A stretch of DNA of 64,000 bases from Lepraria neglecta (lineage: Eukaryota > Ascomycota > Lecanoromycetes > Lecanorales > Stereocaulaceae), in assembly GCA_033220425.1 (NCBI GenBank), contig CM065647.1, forward strand, positions 1,860,001 through 1,924,000, in the 5' to 3' direction. Positions 1-11,378 of the stretch are shown here, in pieces. Position 1 is the stretch's first letter; the number at the start of each line of letters is the position of its first letter. Position numbers and translations under genes: made by a program. The notes below the pieces were generated by a model. The model saw only the letters and a list, made by a program, of their open reading frames with translations, ran no database searches and was not told the DNA's origin.

Positions 1-152
1 CACTACTGCACGACACATCAGAAGCACAATTTTTTGCCAACAGGAGATCCCACATTTCCACCATGTCTATCCACGCTACTACCTTCCCATCCATCCTATG
101 CAGACCCAGACTTCTCAGTGGCTGTCCAAGTCATGCGTTCGGAGCGACGCAC

Positions 153-925
153 TTAGTCGAATGGGTTGGTGTGGGTTCCCCAGTAGGTGAGGAACAAGCT
201 GAGGCCAACGGTCTCGAAGACGCGGGCAAGCGCACCGACGGCGACAGTGTCGAGGGGACGCTTCTCGGTGAAGATTTGCGAGATGAACTGCAGAAGTTTA
301 GCATCAGTCATATGGCTAAGTAAACACAGGGCTTGGCAGGAAGGGACGTACGCTTGGTGCGGAGCTAGCCATGAAGATCAAGCTGCCCAAGTACGCAGCA
401 CCCTTGTAGCTCAAAGTGCCAGTGGCATTGATCAGAGCACCAACGCCATAGGACTGGATTGCGCTACCGACGAGGGATGTACCCCAAGCGGCGGCAGCTC
501 CGGCAGCCTCCTTGGACTTGAGGAACTCCTCCTTTGAGTTGGCGGCTTGGGCGCGGTTGTAGGTGTCGCCGAAGACTGGTGCGAGGATTGCGAGGGAGGC
601 AACGTGGTTGAAGACCGTGCCAAGGGCGATAGCCGAGGGCTTGACGGGTGGGAGATCTATGGAGATTTGTTAGTAAGGCTCGAGAGATCCGGGCAAAGCC
701 GATGAAGGTGCAGAGGAGGTAGCAGCATTGCTGTTAGAGAGTCTCTTGTTGCAGCCCATGAGTTGATACAAGCACGAGTGCCATGAGGGTCATCCGTTAA
801 GCAAGAGACTGAGGTACTGATGGGTACGTGAGAGCTATGGCGTCACCCATCTTTCCGAGGCTCACGCGCAAGCAAACAAGGAGAGAACAGCAAGCTGGAG
901 TAGACTTACAGTGAAGAGTTGCCAT
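153..925 (-). CDS. Small four-helix membrane protein, DUF1761-like
   Basis: Three exons on the minus strand, join(925..910, 656..352, 287..153), give 151 residues. The start is the ATG at 925; the first exon codes only five full codons and its donor GTAAGT is strong. The protein begins MATLHYLPPVKPSAIALG and shows four hydrophobic stretches (roughly residues 14-36, 65-88, 95-112 and 125-145), so it is probably an integral membrane protein. The pattern, with an early F-N-H motif and a C-terminal T-Y-W-G-T-H, recalls the DUF1761 family of uncharacterised small membrane proteins; that assignment is from memory and no function is known. The first intron, 253 nt, is long for this window. The gene ends close to the left edge and has no linked partner. 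Confidence 0.7.
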
Positions 926-1401
926 TGTGACGAAGTATTAGATATGTGATTGAATGGTTGAGAGGTTGTTCCGGTTATATGTGAGGATGGGATAATTTAG
1001 ATGGGTAACCTTGGGCGAAAGTGGGAGCGGCAGGTGATGTTGGTTTCGAGCTCTTGCGCTAGAGTGAATCTGGTTATAGGGGGAAATTGGGGCTGGGAAA
1101 CCGATGACGAAATTGTGGCTGAACCTCTTCTTTCTTCACCCGAGGCTCATATTGACGAACATATTACAGGTTTGAGATCACGTCACTTTCATGAAGTAGC
1201 CTGCGAAGGCCAACTTCCTAAAGTATATTCGCTTGTGCCTAACAACCTCATTTGGAGGAAATAGAGCTTGCTCCCAGAGTGAGCAACACTAATGCCATGC
1301 ACATATCACTCCGCCAAACACCATTGCTACAGTCCCACACATGCTTCATCCCATGTCCTATGACTGCGTGATAATCATAACAGGCTTTTACCACCTCACA
1401 A
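926..1401. other. Intergenic, upstream of the membrane protein and 3' of sepH
   Basis: 476 bp between the start of the small membrane protein and the stop of sepH. It should contain the promoter of the former and the 3' UTR of the latter. I see no further gene or repeat. Confidence 0.5.
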
Positions 1402-4400
1402 TTATCTCGTTTCTCCACTGACGCGTCTCCGTCTTCGCGAATTCGGTGTCGGCATTTGGCTAGTCTCTCGCCCACGTGTGCTGCCCTCCTCCTTCTTCGG
1501 CGACACCACTACCTGTGGTCTTGGTGGTCGACTCGTCGTACGAGGTAACCGACTCTTGGTACCGCCTCCAGGAACATTGACTATCACAGGCAGCCCGCTA
1601 GATCCACTCCCATCCCTACTCGCAGGTCTATACGCAATCCCGCCATTGATGGCATTCCCTCGCCTGACGTCTCGGTCGTAACAGTTCTTTGAGTAGGCAG
1701 ACCGGTTACTTGTCGGTGTAGAGGGCATGGAATAGCTTGTCAGTAGGCTGGGAGGTGTGGTCGAAGAACTCGAACTTCTGCTAGACCTACGCCTAGCTCC
1801 ACTCATGACAAGTCTTCCGTTCATCTCGCTTGACTTTATCAGCTCTCCGGCCATGTTGCGTACTAGCACTGCCCCGTCATTCTCCGCGAGTCGTTGGATG
1901 GTGTCTTCAAGGCCGTATTCGCTAATGAGGGCACCTTGTTCATCGCTGGCATCGCAAATGCTGCGGACGATTCGGAGTAGATTCAGACGGACGACTGCTT
2001 TGTTGGACTGGAGTTTCCGTAGAATGCGGTAGAACAAGTCAGGGTGGGCCAAGCTGAGCGCAACTGGTGGACTGAGTCGCAGTAGCTTCTGCAAGGGCTC
2101 GAGGAGATTCTCGAATGCATTCGCCTTGGATGTGGTGAAACACTTGATGATTGCCGCAGTAAAGGAACCATCGAGAAGATGCTCTTCTACCTTGGCCGTC
2201 TCTTCTTGTAGCCTATACTTCATTAGTAGAGTAAGTTGACATTACGTAATGCTAGCACGCACCATATGAAGATTGCGTCCAGGGCCGTTACCTGCCAATA
2301 TTCATCCGCAAGCAGGGAGATGTAGAATGTAAGTCCTTTATTCCGCCATAGCTCTCGTCTTCCCACTTTGCCTGAATGGGCCATATCACAGAGCACAGGC
2401 AGAGCAAATTCTTTGAGTGGTCCTTTGGTCTCGATGATGCGTTGGAGCACTGGGATAATGCCATTGAGCGCAGCATCCTCTTGTCGTGACTTGTTCAATC
2501 GACATAAATTGTAAATTGTGTTTAGGACCTGATTCGAGACCTCTCTGGAATGAGGCTCCTTGGAGCTATTGCTTAGCAAATCAGTAAGCACGTCGATGGC
2601 ATTGGAGTTCTGTAGCGAGTCCAGAGTCGTTGACAACATCGAAAGATTCTTGATGAACTTCAGCATCGTGATTTGATGATTTGGAGACATTCGTTTCAAC
2701 TCTTTGAGAACACCTATTTGCACGTCAGCATTATTGTCCGCAGGTATTCATTAGACGGCGTACGGTGTAGAACCGTCCGCTCAGCGATCAGCTCTTTGAC
2801 ATGATTCTCCGCTTGCGAGAAGAGGAAGAATATATTTGCGATACGTCCTTCGCAGAGCTCGGCTAGCTCGCCCTCTTCGCCGAGAACCCTACTCAGTACC
2901 AATGACAGTGGGTCCAGGACGGAATTGCGTGAAAGGATCCGGCAGAAGTCGTTCTTTGGTGTAGGCCCCTGAAGTTCAAAGACGCTCCATATTCCGTTGA
3001 CGCCAATCAGGACTAAGTCGCGTTCGTCCTCGTAATCTTCCTCAAGAAATTCTACCAGAACTTTGAGGCCACCGGCACTGACAAACATCTGCAGCGTCAA
3101 GGTCGACGTCTGGTACATTTGACGCACAAATGCTGCTGCTTCAAGCCTGATCTCGCTTGAGTACTTCCTGGACGCAAATTTGGTGATAATCGGGATGCCT
3201 CCGACAAAGCATAAGTTCTCTTGAATCTCGACATCATCGAAGATGATAGCGTTGACTATCTTTAAAAGATTGAAAATGACGTCTCGATGTCGGCAATTCT
3301 CAAGTATTTCCAAGATGGGAAGCATACCATGAGCACTGATAATGACATTCTTGGTATCAGGTAGATCGGAGAGCACCTCAAGTAACTGCTCGGATAGGTC
3401 TGCGAGCATGTCGTCCGCTTGAGAAACTTTCAGCGAGCCAACAAGTCCTTCGACCTGTATACACAATCTCGCATACTTATCTCGAGCAACATTTGCTTCA
3501 AGATCCATCTCGTCAAAGCCTTCTTCCAATTGAGCGAATGGATCATCGTCGTCGTCTTCATCATCTCCAAGCCAGGAATTGTTGGATAGCTTGGAAGCCA
3601 GCATCAAAGTACCTTCATCGGATCCTTTCTCGCTTTCTGGCTTGTTAAGTACATTGTCTCCTTTCCCGAAGATATCTGAGTAGTCTTCGTCAAGATCGTC
3701 TTCAGCGTATCTTTGTATTTCGACGGAAGACCTTGTTCTTCGCATCAAAGGCTGCCGTGATAATGTTGGAGGGCGACGTAAGCTACCGCCGGGCTTCGGA
3801 GGCTGCATGGAACGAATCATCGAGGTCATGTCTGACGGATGAAACAGCTTCGGAGACAGGGAGTGGTTCTGCTTTCGTGCGATTGGTCAATGAGCACTAC
3901 GATACTGCGAAGGAGCTGACATACCTTGTTCTTGCCAAACTTCCCATCAAAAGCTGCATCATCTATTATCAGGTCCGAGAAATCGTCCTCAGCTGTTTCT
4001 ATGTAAGATTTAGATAAAGGTACAGTTGCCTTCGCTTTGACAGGAGGCTGCCTTTGGTGTACAGCTGGTGCGACTAACGTCCGGCGACTGACTACTGGTG
4101 ACTTCTTTGATTCTGGAGACTTGGTGTGGGTAGTCGTCGTGACAGGTTGGGTATCAGCACGCTTAGGTTGAACGGGGCGGATAGTCTCTAATGGGTCTGA
4201 TTTCGTTGGCTGCAAAGGACTCTTCACAGTCCGATCACCCTCAAAGTTGTCGTCCCAATTAGCGTCTTCCGTCACTGTATCGATTGAGGCAAAAGCCTTG
4301 AGTTTTTCAGCGGAGAGCAGACCTCCAAAATTATCCTGCGGCCTAAGATGAGGAAGCTGTAAAACGCTGGGCGAGATAGTGGAATCGAAGTCGTCGTCCC

Positions 4401-5929
4401 AATTATCTTCAGCTGTGTTATTTGGAGACCTGAATTGCTCGGTACTGACTCGGGGTTTTGCAAGATTGAGTGGGCCTCGGGCAGGGGTTGCCATTACGTG
4501 GTTTTGCTCACGCCTTCCAGGTATTGGACTAGAGGACATTGGCCTGGAAGCTCTTCGCAACGAGGCATTAGGGGATTTCAAAGCCTCGTTCCACTGCTGT
4601 ACACTTTTAACAGCCTCGTCGTATTCTGTGGGCTTTTTGGGCACCACAGTGTCAGATCTCTTCGCATTGACGATCCAGGGATGCTTGAGCAGCTTTCTTG
4701 CAGAGACTCTGAGATTAGGGTCTTTCTGAAAACACTGCATGAGAAAATCCCGAACGACCTGGCAGGGTGTTAGCTCGTTAAGCACGCCGACTTTTAGCAT
4801 GGTTGATGACTCACTGGGGAAGCTCCTTCAGGAAGAGGAGGGTGATCGTCGTTCACGATACGGAACAGGGCGTGCATGGGCTGTAACTTGTGGTAAGGTG
4901 GCTTGCCGTCCAGAAGCTCTATCACTGTACATCCCAGACTCCAGATATCTGATGCTGTCGTAGCACCAGATAGTTCAATCACCTCAGGAGCCATCCAATA
5001 AGGTGTTCCAACCACACTAGACTCATGAAAGGTGGTTGTTCTCGTAGCAACACCAAAATCTGCAAGCTTAACGAGTCCTTGTTTCGTTGTAAGGATGTTG
5101 GCTCCTTTAATGTCCCGATGTATAACACCCTGCTCGTGGAGGTAGAGCAGTCCATGGAGTACTTGTGACATGTAAATGCCCACCAGGTTCTCGGGGAATT
5201 TGCCAAAGTTTTTGGAGATCGAATGCAGCGACCCGTTCTCACAATATCTGATTGCGGACAGTCTTAGCAATCGGTAGCGATCGGATGAGGACGATGAGAC
5301 CTACTCCAGAATGATATTGAGTGACTCAGCAGACTTGACGAAACCACGGTACTTGACAATGTTTGGGTGCTGAGTTCCTCCATCAGTAAATTCTCAGGCT
5401 ACTAAGGGTATGCAACGTACGTCCAGATTCTTGAGGAGGTCGATTTCGAGCTGTATTACCATAGAGTCAGCACTGTCGTAGTCCGAACACCCCTAGAGCG
5501 CTAGTGACATACTGTTATAACCCTCAGTTCACTCTTCGGTAGGTCTGCGAGCTTGATCTGCTTGACGGCCACAGTCTCTCCAGTGCCCATGTTCAACGCC
5601 CTAAAGACAGACCCAAAAGCACCCTTTCCCAGACAGTCCCCAAGTTGCTAGGACCGAATTAGACATCACTCTCCCAAGTCATATGTAGCCTTGGGCTTGC
5701 GTACATAGTCTTTAAGCTCTGCAACATCCTGGGCCTTGGTTGGTCCCTCTTTCTTCGACTGGCGTGGAGTTCCAGCGCCATTGACTTCCCTCTGAGTCTC
5801 CTTTACGATGGTCTTGCTAGGTAGGTGCGCCATTTTGCCTTGACGCCTATCTGTGACGGTGTCCCCCAGCTGGGGATCCCGAGAAACCATATTGGAGTCC
5901 TCGACGTTATTGAGTAGACTTGACACCAT
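1402..5929 (-). CDS. sepH: SepH/Cdc7-type septation initiation network kinase
   Basis: Nine exons, join(5929..5705, 5647..5513, 5450..5421, 5369..5305, 5247..4815, 4758..3925, 3847..2764, 2713..2263, 2212..1402), give 1355 residues, close to the length I recall for Aspergillus SepH. The Ser/Thr kinase domain starts near residue 76 with a GKGAFGSV glycine loop, Lys104 in VAVK, Asp197 in HRDIKGAN and Asp215 in DFG, followed by [11 protein letters not shown] disordered linker follows, then a long helical armadillo-like region and a basic Ser/Arg-rich tail. SepH (Cdc7 in fission yeast, Cdc15 in budding yeast) acts at spindle poles to trigger septum formation. The exon 1 junction was chosen because it alone restores the DYQLGDCLG sequence typical of the family. 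Exon 3 is only 30 nt. The exact start is uncertain: Met14 and Met33 are alternatives. Confidence 0.93.
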
Positions 5930-6467
5930 TTGTAGGTCTGCTTGTACAAGGCATCAAAGATTGCCTATATCGATCGCCGCACATTGTAGGAGGGTTTTGG
6001 TGTGCCATAAAATTCCTCGAGAGTCGCTCACGTCTTCAACGGCTATGGAAGTGTTGTACCATTTCATGTGATGTTGGGCTTGAAGGGGACCTTCGTACAT
6101 TCACGCCGTTAGAACCTCAAGAGACACTTGTGGCACCTCAGTAACGTACCTTTGGCCCAAGCCGAAGATCTTGAAATGCTACGCCAATTGATTATAGTTC
6201 GAGCTGAACATTCTGCAGCACTCGGGCTACTTTTGGGCGGAAGCGACGTGGAGTCGTGTTTGAATCCTGACAAGCGAACCTGCATTGAATTAATGCGCCC
6301 ACCTTCTACCCCTTCATACACAACGTATTTGGAATGAACTTGATATGGTTAATAGGATACATTTGTAGCATGAGCATCTACGTGAGATCTAACTTTTTTG
6401 TATTGCTACGGAGAAAAAGTCTATATCTGGTGTTCTACTCCATCCAGCTTGATACCCTCAAATGCCA
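5930..6467. other. Intergenic, sepH promoter and dihydrofolate synthase 3' region
   Basis: 538 bp between two tandem minus-strand genes. Short open frames here lack any recognisable family or hydrophobic pattern. It presumably holds the sepH promoter and the 3' UTR of the next gene. Confidence 0.5.
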
Positions 6468-7898
6468 TTAACGCAATTTCTCAACTGCTCTGACAAGTCG
6501 GAGAACGTCTGACACGAGGTACAGACTCCCAGCAACGACCAACGGTCCCCTATTTGCAACATCAACAGCTAATCGAAGAGCGTCATCCAATTTTCTAGAA
6601 CCCTCCACGGAATGACCTGAGACATCTAGACTTTGCGCCGCGCATAGTATATTGTTGACATCATCGGATGAGACCCATGGCATACCATCTACTGGACCGA
6701 AGTTGACAGCGATGATGTTATCTCTTGGTCTCAGAAAACAAGAGAGCACTTCCTGAACATTTTTACCCTTTGACATTGCAACGACCCAAGTCACAGGACG
6801 ACTGCCTTCTCGTAGCTTCCTGTCCACGTAGGATCCTAATACCTCTGCAGACTGTGCATTATGAGCTCCATCAAGCAGAATGTCTTGCTTCCGTCCGACC
6901 AGTGATTCAATGCTTATATTCTGCAAACGCCCGGGCCAGTGAGTCATCTGGGTAGCAGGCAAAAGAAGGTGTGTCTCGATTGACGGATGCTCCTGAGCGA
7001 GCGCTTCCTTGATGGCTTCGAACGCCAGGCAAACATTCATCTGCTGGTGCTCCTCGAATTGGTCTTTTGGAAGGACATTCCATACTTGATGCTCCAGCTC
7101 AGTTTCTTGAGGAACAAAGACTAGAGGGGCTGCCTTGACTTCTTTCGCGTTCGTTCTCAAGACCTCGACAACGGTTGGGGTATTGCTTCCATCGATGATA
7201 CACGGCAAACCTCTCTTCATGATACCCGCCTTCTGATACGCGATCTCTTCCAACGTTGTTCCCAAGAAAGACTCATGGTCTTTGCCGATCTTTGTTATGA
7301 CGGTGACAGATGGGTGTTCAAGGACATTTGTAGCATCTTGTCTCCCACCCATACCAACTTCAATGACACCGATCTCTATCTTCTCTCGATTGAATATTTC
7401 GAACGCTGTGGCCGTCAGAAGCTCGAATTCGGAGGCTCTGATATCCTCATTTTGATCCCTAGCTTTCACCACACTTTCAACTTCGTAGAAGAGTTTCTCA
7501 TCCACTGTTTCCTCATCAATTGTAATGCAGTCCCATCTATCGATCAGGTGTGGAGAAGTGAAGCGGCCAGACTTGATCTTGCCAGCCTTTAACATTGCCG
7601 AAGCATAAGCACAGACAGAACCCTTGCCATTGGTGCCTGCTACGTGTATCGCACGCCATCGTATAGGAATGTCCTTCAAAAGCCGAGAGATTCGCGCCAG
7701 ACCAAGCTCAATCATGGCGGCCTTGATACCATCTTGATCATGATCTAGGCCTCGACGATGGGCTGTGATTAAAGGTGCCGTTTGACGGGCAGGTCGAGAC
7801 GTCTCGTTTACGGTTGTCGTTGCAGATTTTTGAAACGACCCCGTTGAAGCCTGTTCTCGAATCTCTCGGCAAGCAGGGGTTACCCAAGCGCCAGCCAC
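6468..7898 (-). CDS. FOL3: Dihydrofolate synthase (Fol3-type Mur ligase)
   Basis: Single exon, 476 residues. It joins L-glutamate to dihydropteroate with ATP hydrolysis, the last step to dihydrofolate in the folate pathway. The Mur-ligase P-loop HVAGTNGKGSV lies at residues 85-95, followed by the family motifs SGRFTSPHL, EVGMGGRQDATNV, LGTTLEEIAYQKAGI and LDGAHNAQSAEVL. Yeast Fol3 begins just before an IELGL segment, which here starts at Met62 (position 7715). The 61 upstream residues are open and rich in Ser, Thr and Arg, so they may be an N-terminal extension (possibly a mitochondrial targeting segment) or untranslated leader. Folylpolyglutamate synthase is the close relative, but the short N-terminus before the P-loop favours Fol3. 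Confidence 0.93.
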   Translation of the reverse strand: MAGAWVTPACREIREQASTGSFQKSATTTVNETSRPARQTAPLITAHRRGLDHDQDGIKAAMIELGLARISRLLKDIPIRWRAIHVAGTNGKGSVCAYASAMLKAGKIKSGRFTSPHLIDRWDCITIDEETVDEKLFYEVESVVKARDQNEDIRASEFELLTATAFEIFNREKIEIGVIEVGMGGRQDATNVLEHPSVTVITKIGKDHESFLGTTLEEIAYQKAGIMKRGLPCIIDGSNTPTVVEVLRTNAKEVKAAPLVFVPQETELEHQVWNVLPKDQFEEHQQMNVCLAFEAIKEALAQEHPSIETHLLLPATQMTHWPGRLQNISIESLVGRKQDILLDGAHNAQSAEVLGSYVDRKLREGSRPVTWVVAMSKGKNVQEVLSCFLRPRDNIIAVNFGPVDGMPWVSSDDVNNILCAAQSLDVSGHSVEGSRKLDDALRLAVDVANRGPLVVAGSLYLVSDVLRLVRAVEKLR

Positions 7899-8215
7899 TC
7901 ATTTTCACGCTAAATTAGGTCCGCCCTGCGAGTCGATTCTTTCCTTCGCCCTCCCATCCTTCAGCCTCCAGCGGCCTCAATCCCATCCATCTCTCACCGT
8001 CGCCAAGAGGTAGACTCATCTTTGTCGCGTGCGCGATTCCATCATTGTGTGATCTGAGCTTTGCGCAACGTTTGCGCGATGGGTTTACGGTAAGCTGAAC
8101 CGTTGTTTTTGTCGCGGTGGTGTTGCGCCTGTTGCGTTTATCGTTCGCGTGTTTAGCTGCCTCATTATGCATCCACAAATCAAGGCAAAGATATTATGCT
8201 GATCACTCAAACAGA
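7899..8215. promoter_or_regulatory. Shared divergent promoter region
   Basis: 317 bp separate the start codon of dihydrofolate synthase (minus) from the preferred start of the coiled-coil protein (plus), so both promoters must lie here. I can name no specific factor site. Confidence 0.5.
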
Positions 8216-9751
8216 ATGTTTGTCGAGCCCGATGCAGCCGAATCCAAAGTCTCCATCAAAGCAGACCCTACTGCTCCTGCCCGCTCAGCTATCAGGCGGC
8301 AACGCACCGTCAGATACAGCCCCAATGTTCGCGATCATCAATCCACCCTCTCCACACTGCTCTCTCGTAACCAAAGCCGCTCCCAAGGCCGCATGCGATT
8401 GCTAGCAGACCGACGCTCATTATTCGAGGACATACAACGTCGAGGCAACTCTTCGACCTCATCACCATCTCCTGACGAGGCTCAAGATGTTGAAGCCGAA
8501 GCTGATCTGGCACACACTCAGGCGAGTCAGCGCAGTCGACTAGAGAGTGGACGTGCATTGCTGCGAGATGCGCTGTCCTACGAGCGTCCGAGCCGGCGGA
8601 CAGGTCCAACCCCAGGCGCCGCCGAGGCATGGAGACGTCCTGGAGAGAGGGTCGCGGCGGAGGAAGCTGCACAAGCCCGGGAGCGCGAAATCCAAGAGCG
8701 CCGCAATGCACAAAGAACAGAAGCAAATGCACCTCCACCTCCGGTGTATAGGCGATATCGCTCCTCACCAACATCGGAAGAGGTGGTACCACCGCCGCAC
8801 GGAAATATGCCATCTCCTCCGTATACCTCAGGAGACACTTCAACCCGATCCTCTCCCTATGTCCCAACACCTCCATTTGGCTCTGCATCACTCACTCCCC
8901 GATTTGCGCCGGCTCACAGACTGGACAGTGAGGATGAGGCTCGAGCGAACATTGAGCGTGAACAAGTCCTCGCACGGCTTGCAACAAGAATGGCTGAATT
9001 GAGTGACGACGGAGAGCGGGAATACGTTGCAGGGCATCGCGCAGAGATCAACAGAATGAGGAGCCGTAACCCCGCCGAGCTTTCTTTGGAATATCGCGAG
9101 GCTGAAGCTGCATATCTCGAATCCGTGGAGACAAGGCTGAATCTGATGCGCCGAATGAGAGACAGTGATCTGTCTGAGCTACCACCTCTGCATCGAATGA
9201 GTCGTCCTTTCCAGGAGATTGTTCGAGCTACACGTGGACATCCCACCAGCAATATGGATGGTCTGGGCGACAGAGAACGAAGCTTCAGCCCTGACGACGA
9301 TCAGTGGGAGACTATGCTCACGACCATACAACCAGATGAACGTGTCCCAAGCACGCATTCTTCTTTCACATCCGCGACCGCTTCGGCATCTTCCCTATCA
9401 TCCAATTCTGCATCATCCTCCGGTACACTTATCACCGCGCCTTCGACTTCGACTGACGCCGAATTCTGCCCAGCAGAGTTCGATGACTCCGAGGACGAAA
9501 CCATAGACACTCTCAATTCGCAACTAGCACAAGCTGAGAGCCACGCTCGACGCATTCAAGCTCTATCTGATAGAATCAGTCGGCAGTCGAATTTTGGCGA
9601 ATACGATTTTGCAAGGCATAGACGCTGGGTGGAGCGAGAAGACGAATTGCACCAGATGGAAGCAAACCTACGAAGGCTCGAGAGGCAGATTTCTGAAGAA
9701 CGGCCGGCTGCCGCTGGACGGCGTAGGTACGGGAGGCGCGAGAGGTTATGA
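8216..9751 (+). CDS. Conserved fungal hypothetical with C-terminal coiled coil
   Basis: Single exon, 511 residues from the preferred ATG at 8216; the frame stays open to an ATG at 8117, but the 33 extra residues do not resemble the rest. I do not recognise a named family. Near the N-terminus is a basic block, RSAIRRQRTVRYSP, which I recall as conserved among fungal proteins of unknown function. The middle (about residues 80-270) is disordered and rich in Ser, Pro, Arg and Glu. A Ser-rich acidic segment (about 355-435) precedes a predicted coiled coil at the C-terminus (about 440-500), ending in a Gly/Arg-rich tail. No signal peptide or membrane segment is seen. The composition suggests a scaffold or nucleic-acid-associated protein, but that is a guess. 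Confidence 0.75.
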   Translation: MFVEPDAAESKVSIKADPTAPARSAIRRQRTVRYSPNVRDHQSTLSTLLSRNQSRSQGRMRLLADRRSLFEDIQRRGNSSTSSPSPDEAQDVEAEADLAHTQASQRSRLESGRALLRDALSYERPSRRTGPTPGAAEAWRRPGERVAAEEAAQAREREIQERRNAQRTEANAPPPPVYRRYRSSPTSEEVVPPPHGNMPSPPYTSGDTSTRSSPYVPTPPFGSASLTPRFAPAHRLDSEDEARANIEREQVLARLATRMAELSDDGEREYVAGHRAEINRMRSRNPAELSLEYREAEAAYLESVETRLNLMRRMRDSDLSELPPLHRMSRPFQEIVRATRGHPTSNMDGLGDRERSFSPDDDQWETMLTTIQPDERVPSTHSSFTSATASASSLSSNSASSSGTLITAPSTSTDAEFCPAEFDDSEDETIDTLNSQLAQAESHARRIQALSDRISRQSNFGEYDFARHRRWVEREDELHQMEANLRRLERQISEERPAAAGRRRYGRRERL

Positions 9752-10189
9752 GTGGATGGCTATACTTTTACGTCACAACCAAATTTTTTCACGGAACAAT
9801 GTCGTTTCTATACCGAGAATTCGCTTATAGCTGTGGTGCAGCTCGATGGCTTTTCTTGTTCTTTGCTTTATTCGACTATCGAGCAACTAAATGAGGGGGG
9901 TGGATCAGGAGCGGCTTGCGCTTCGAAAGGTGGCAGGCACTCGGGATTCAAAAGCTTTACAAAAGATCGTTCTGTTCTAAAAATGTACCATATTCGTGCA
10001 CGAGGGAATGGCATCACGAACTTGGCGCTTTAGTGGCTTATCAATATTGTTTCCAAGAGAGATCTTTCGCATGCTTGCACTGTGAACGATATTGACAATA
10101 GGTTATACGCCAGCATTCCAAGATACCCTTATCCAAACAGATAGCATAAACTAACGATTTTGCAATGCCCCTACACCATCAACGTCTCC
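9752..10189. other. Convergent intergenic region
   Basis: 438 bp between the 3' ends of two converging genes. AT-rich, with no gene that I can support; expected to carry both 3' UTRs. Confidence 0.45.
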
Positions 10190-11051
10190 TCATATTACCT
10201 CAACCCCTTGCGCCTCAGGTTTCCACTTCTCATCCTCCCGACTAACAACAACCTCATCCACATCCAACCTCCCATCCACAATCTCCCTCCCGTTAACCAA
10301 ATCATTCTCATCCGCCCTCTTCTCCGCCTCTCTTTTATCCTTCGCAACCCCAGCCTTAACATGCCGATCCACCAACCTCCTCTTCGCAACCTCAAAATCC
10401 ACTTCAACGAACCATAATTGATCCATCAATTCCGCCGCCTCCTTCCATAGCCCCTTATTTAAACTTAGATAATTCCCTTCGAAAAGTACTACCCGCGCGA
10501 AAGGATGTATAGGTATGTCGTCCTCGACAGGATCTTTAATAGCGTGGTCGAAGGAGGGCGCGTATACTGTTTTTGATTCTGGGAGGAGAGGCTCTCGGAG
10601 GGTCTTGACTAGGTCATAGAATGCTTCGTCGTCGAAGGTGAAGGCTGCGCCGCGCCGACCGTGGGCCGTGGTTGGATCTGGCATGGCGGATAGCTGGGCG
10701 CGGGAGAGGTGGTAGCCGTCCATGGGAATGAAGGCAGCAATTGGGGAGGATGTGCAGCCGGGGGATTCTTTGTTGTGGAGGTCGTTGAGGCGTTTGGTTA
10801 CAAGGCTCGCTAGGGTTGTTTTGCCTGTCGCTTTGTGAATAATGAGGATTGGTTGAAGAGTTGTCGTAAGCTGGAGCTTCGGTACCTGAGCCAGGAATGC
10901 CAGATACGGCTATTAGGAGTCGTTGCGAGCCGGGTGTGGCTTTGTACTTCGCTTGAAATAGTCATTGAGCGTGCTTGGAGAGTTGGGCACGGAATAGGAT
11001 AAAATGCTCACCCCAGGTCTTCTGGACTAATTTTTCCACCTGCTCCTCCAT
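10190..11051 (-). CDS. YFH7-like P-loop kinase (uridine/PRK family)
   Basis: Three exons, join(11051..11012, 10951..10886, 10824..10190), give 246 residues. The Walker A loop SGIPGSGKTT falls at residues 30-39, and the second intron splits the Gly36 codon inside it, so the N-terminus is invisible in any single open frame. MDGYHLSR follows, the conserved motif of the phosphoribulokinase/uridine kinase superfamily, then FDDEAFYDLV and a strand ending in LFEGNYL. These motifs match the YFH7-like fungal branch, whose members are described as ATP-dependent kinases of uncertain substrate; pantothenate kinase and uridine kinase are the related alternatives. The C-terminal RLVDRHVKAG is typical of the lid region. 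No targeting signal is evident. The 13-codon first exon ends in a strong GTGAGC donor. Confidence 0.85.
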
Positions 11052-11378
11052 CTTGCTCTGAAATGATTGTGCCTAATGTGCTGGGGTTCAGAAGGGTATC
11101 AAGCAGAGAAAGACGAAGGCAGTTAGTAGATCCCACGGTGCTTCAGCCGTTTCAGCCCCGCGTCCTTGAGCCCCGCTTTTGAATTCACAGAAAAAAGCAA
11201 ATCATTGTGAGCATGAGAAAGATGAAGCTGCATACTCGTAGTAATGTGAATGGTGGGTTTGACCCGCAAAGACTCTGTCTCGTAGCCGAAATGACGTGTT
11301 AGGAATATTAGCCACTGCGCGCCAGACAATGCAGCGTTCTAAGCCAGTTGTCTAATGCATTTGACCCGAAACACCACG
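11052..11378. other. Intergenic between kinase promoter and MCP2 3' end
   Basis: 327 bp with no supported gene. It should hold the promoter of the YFH7-like kinase and the 3' UTR of the ABC1-family gene. Confidence 0.45.

Noticed and set aside
11123-11329. 68-codon minus-strand frame between two genes
   Set aside because: Short, no conserved pattern, no start context.
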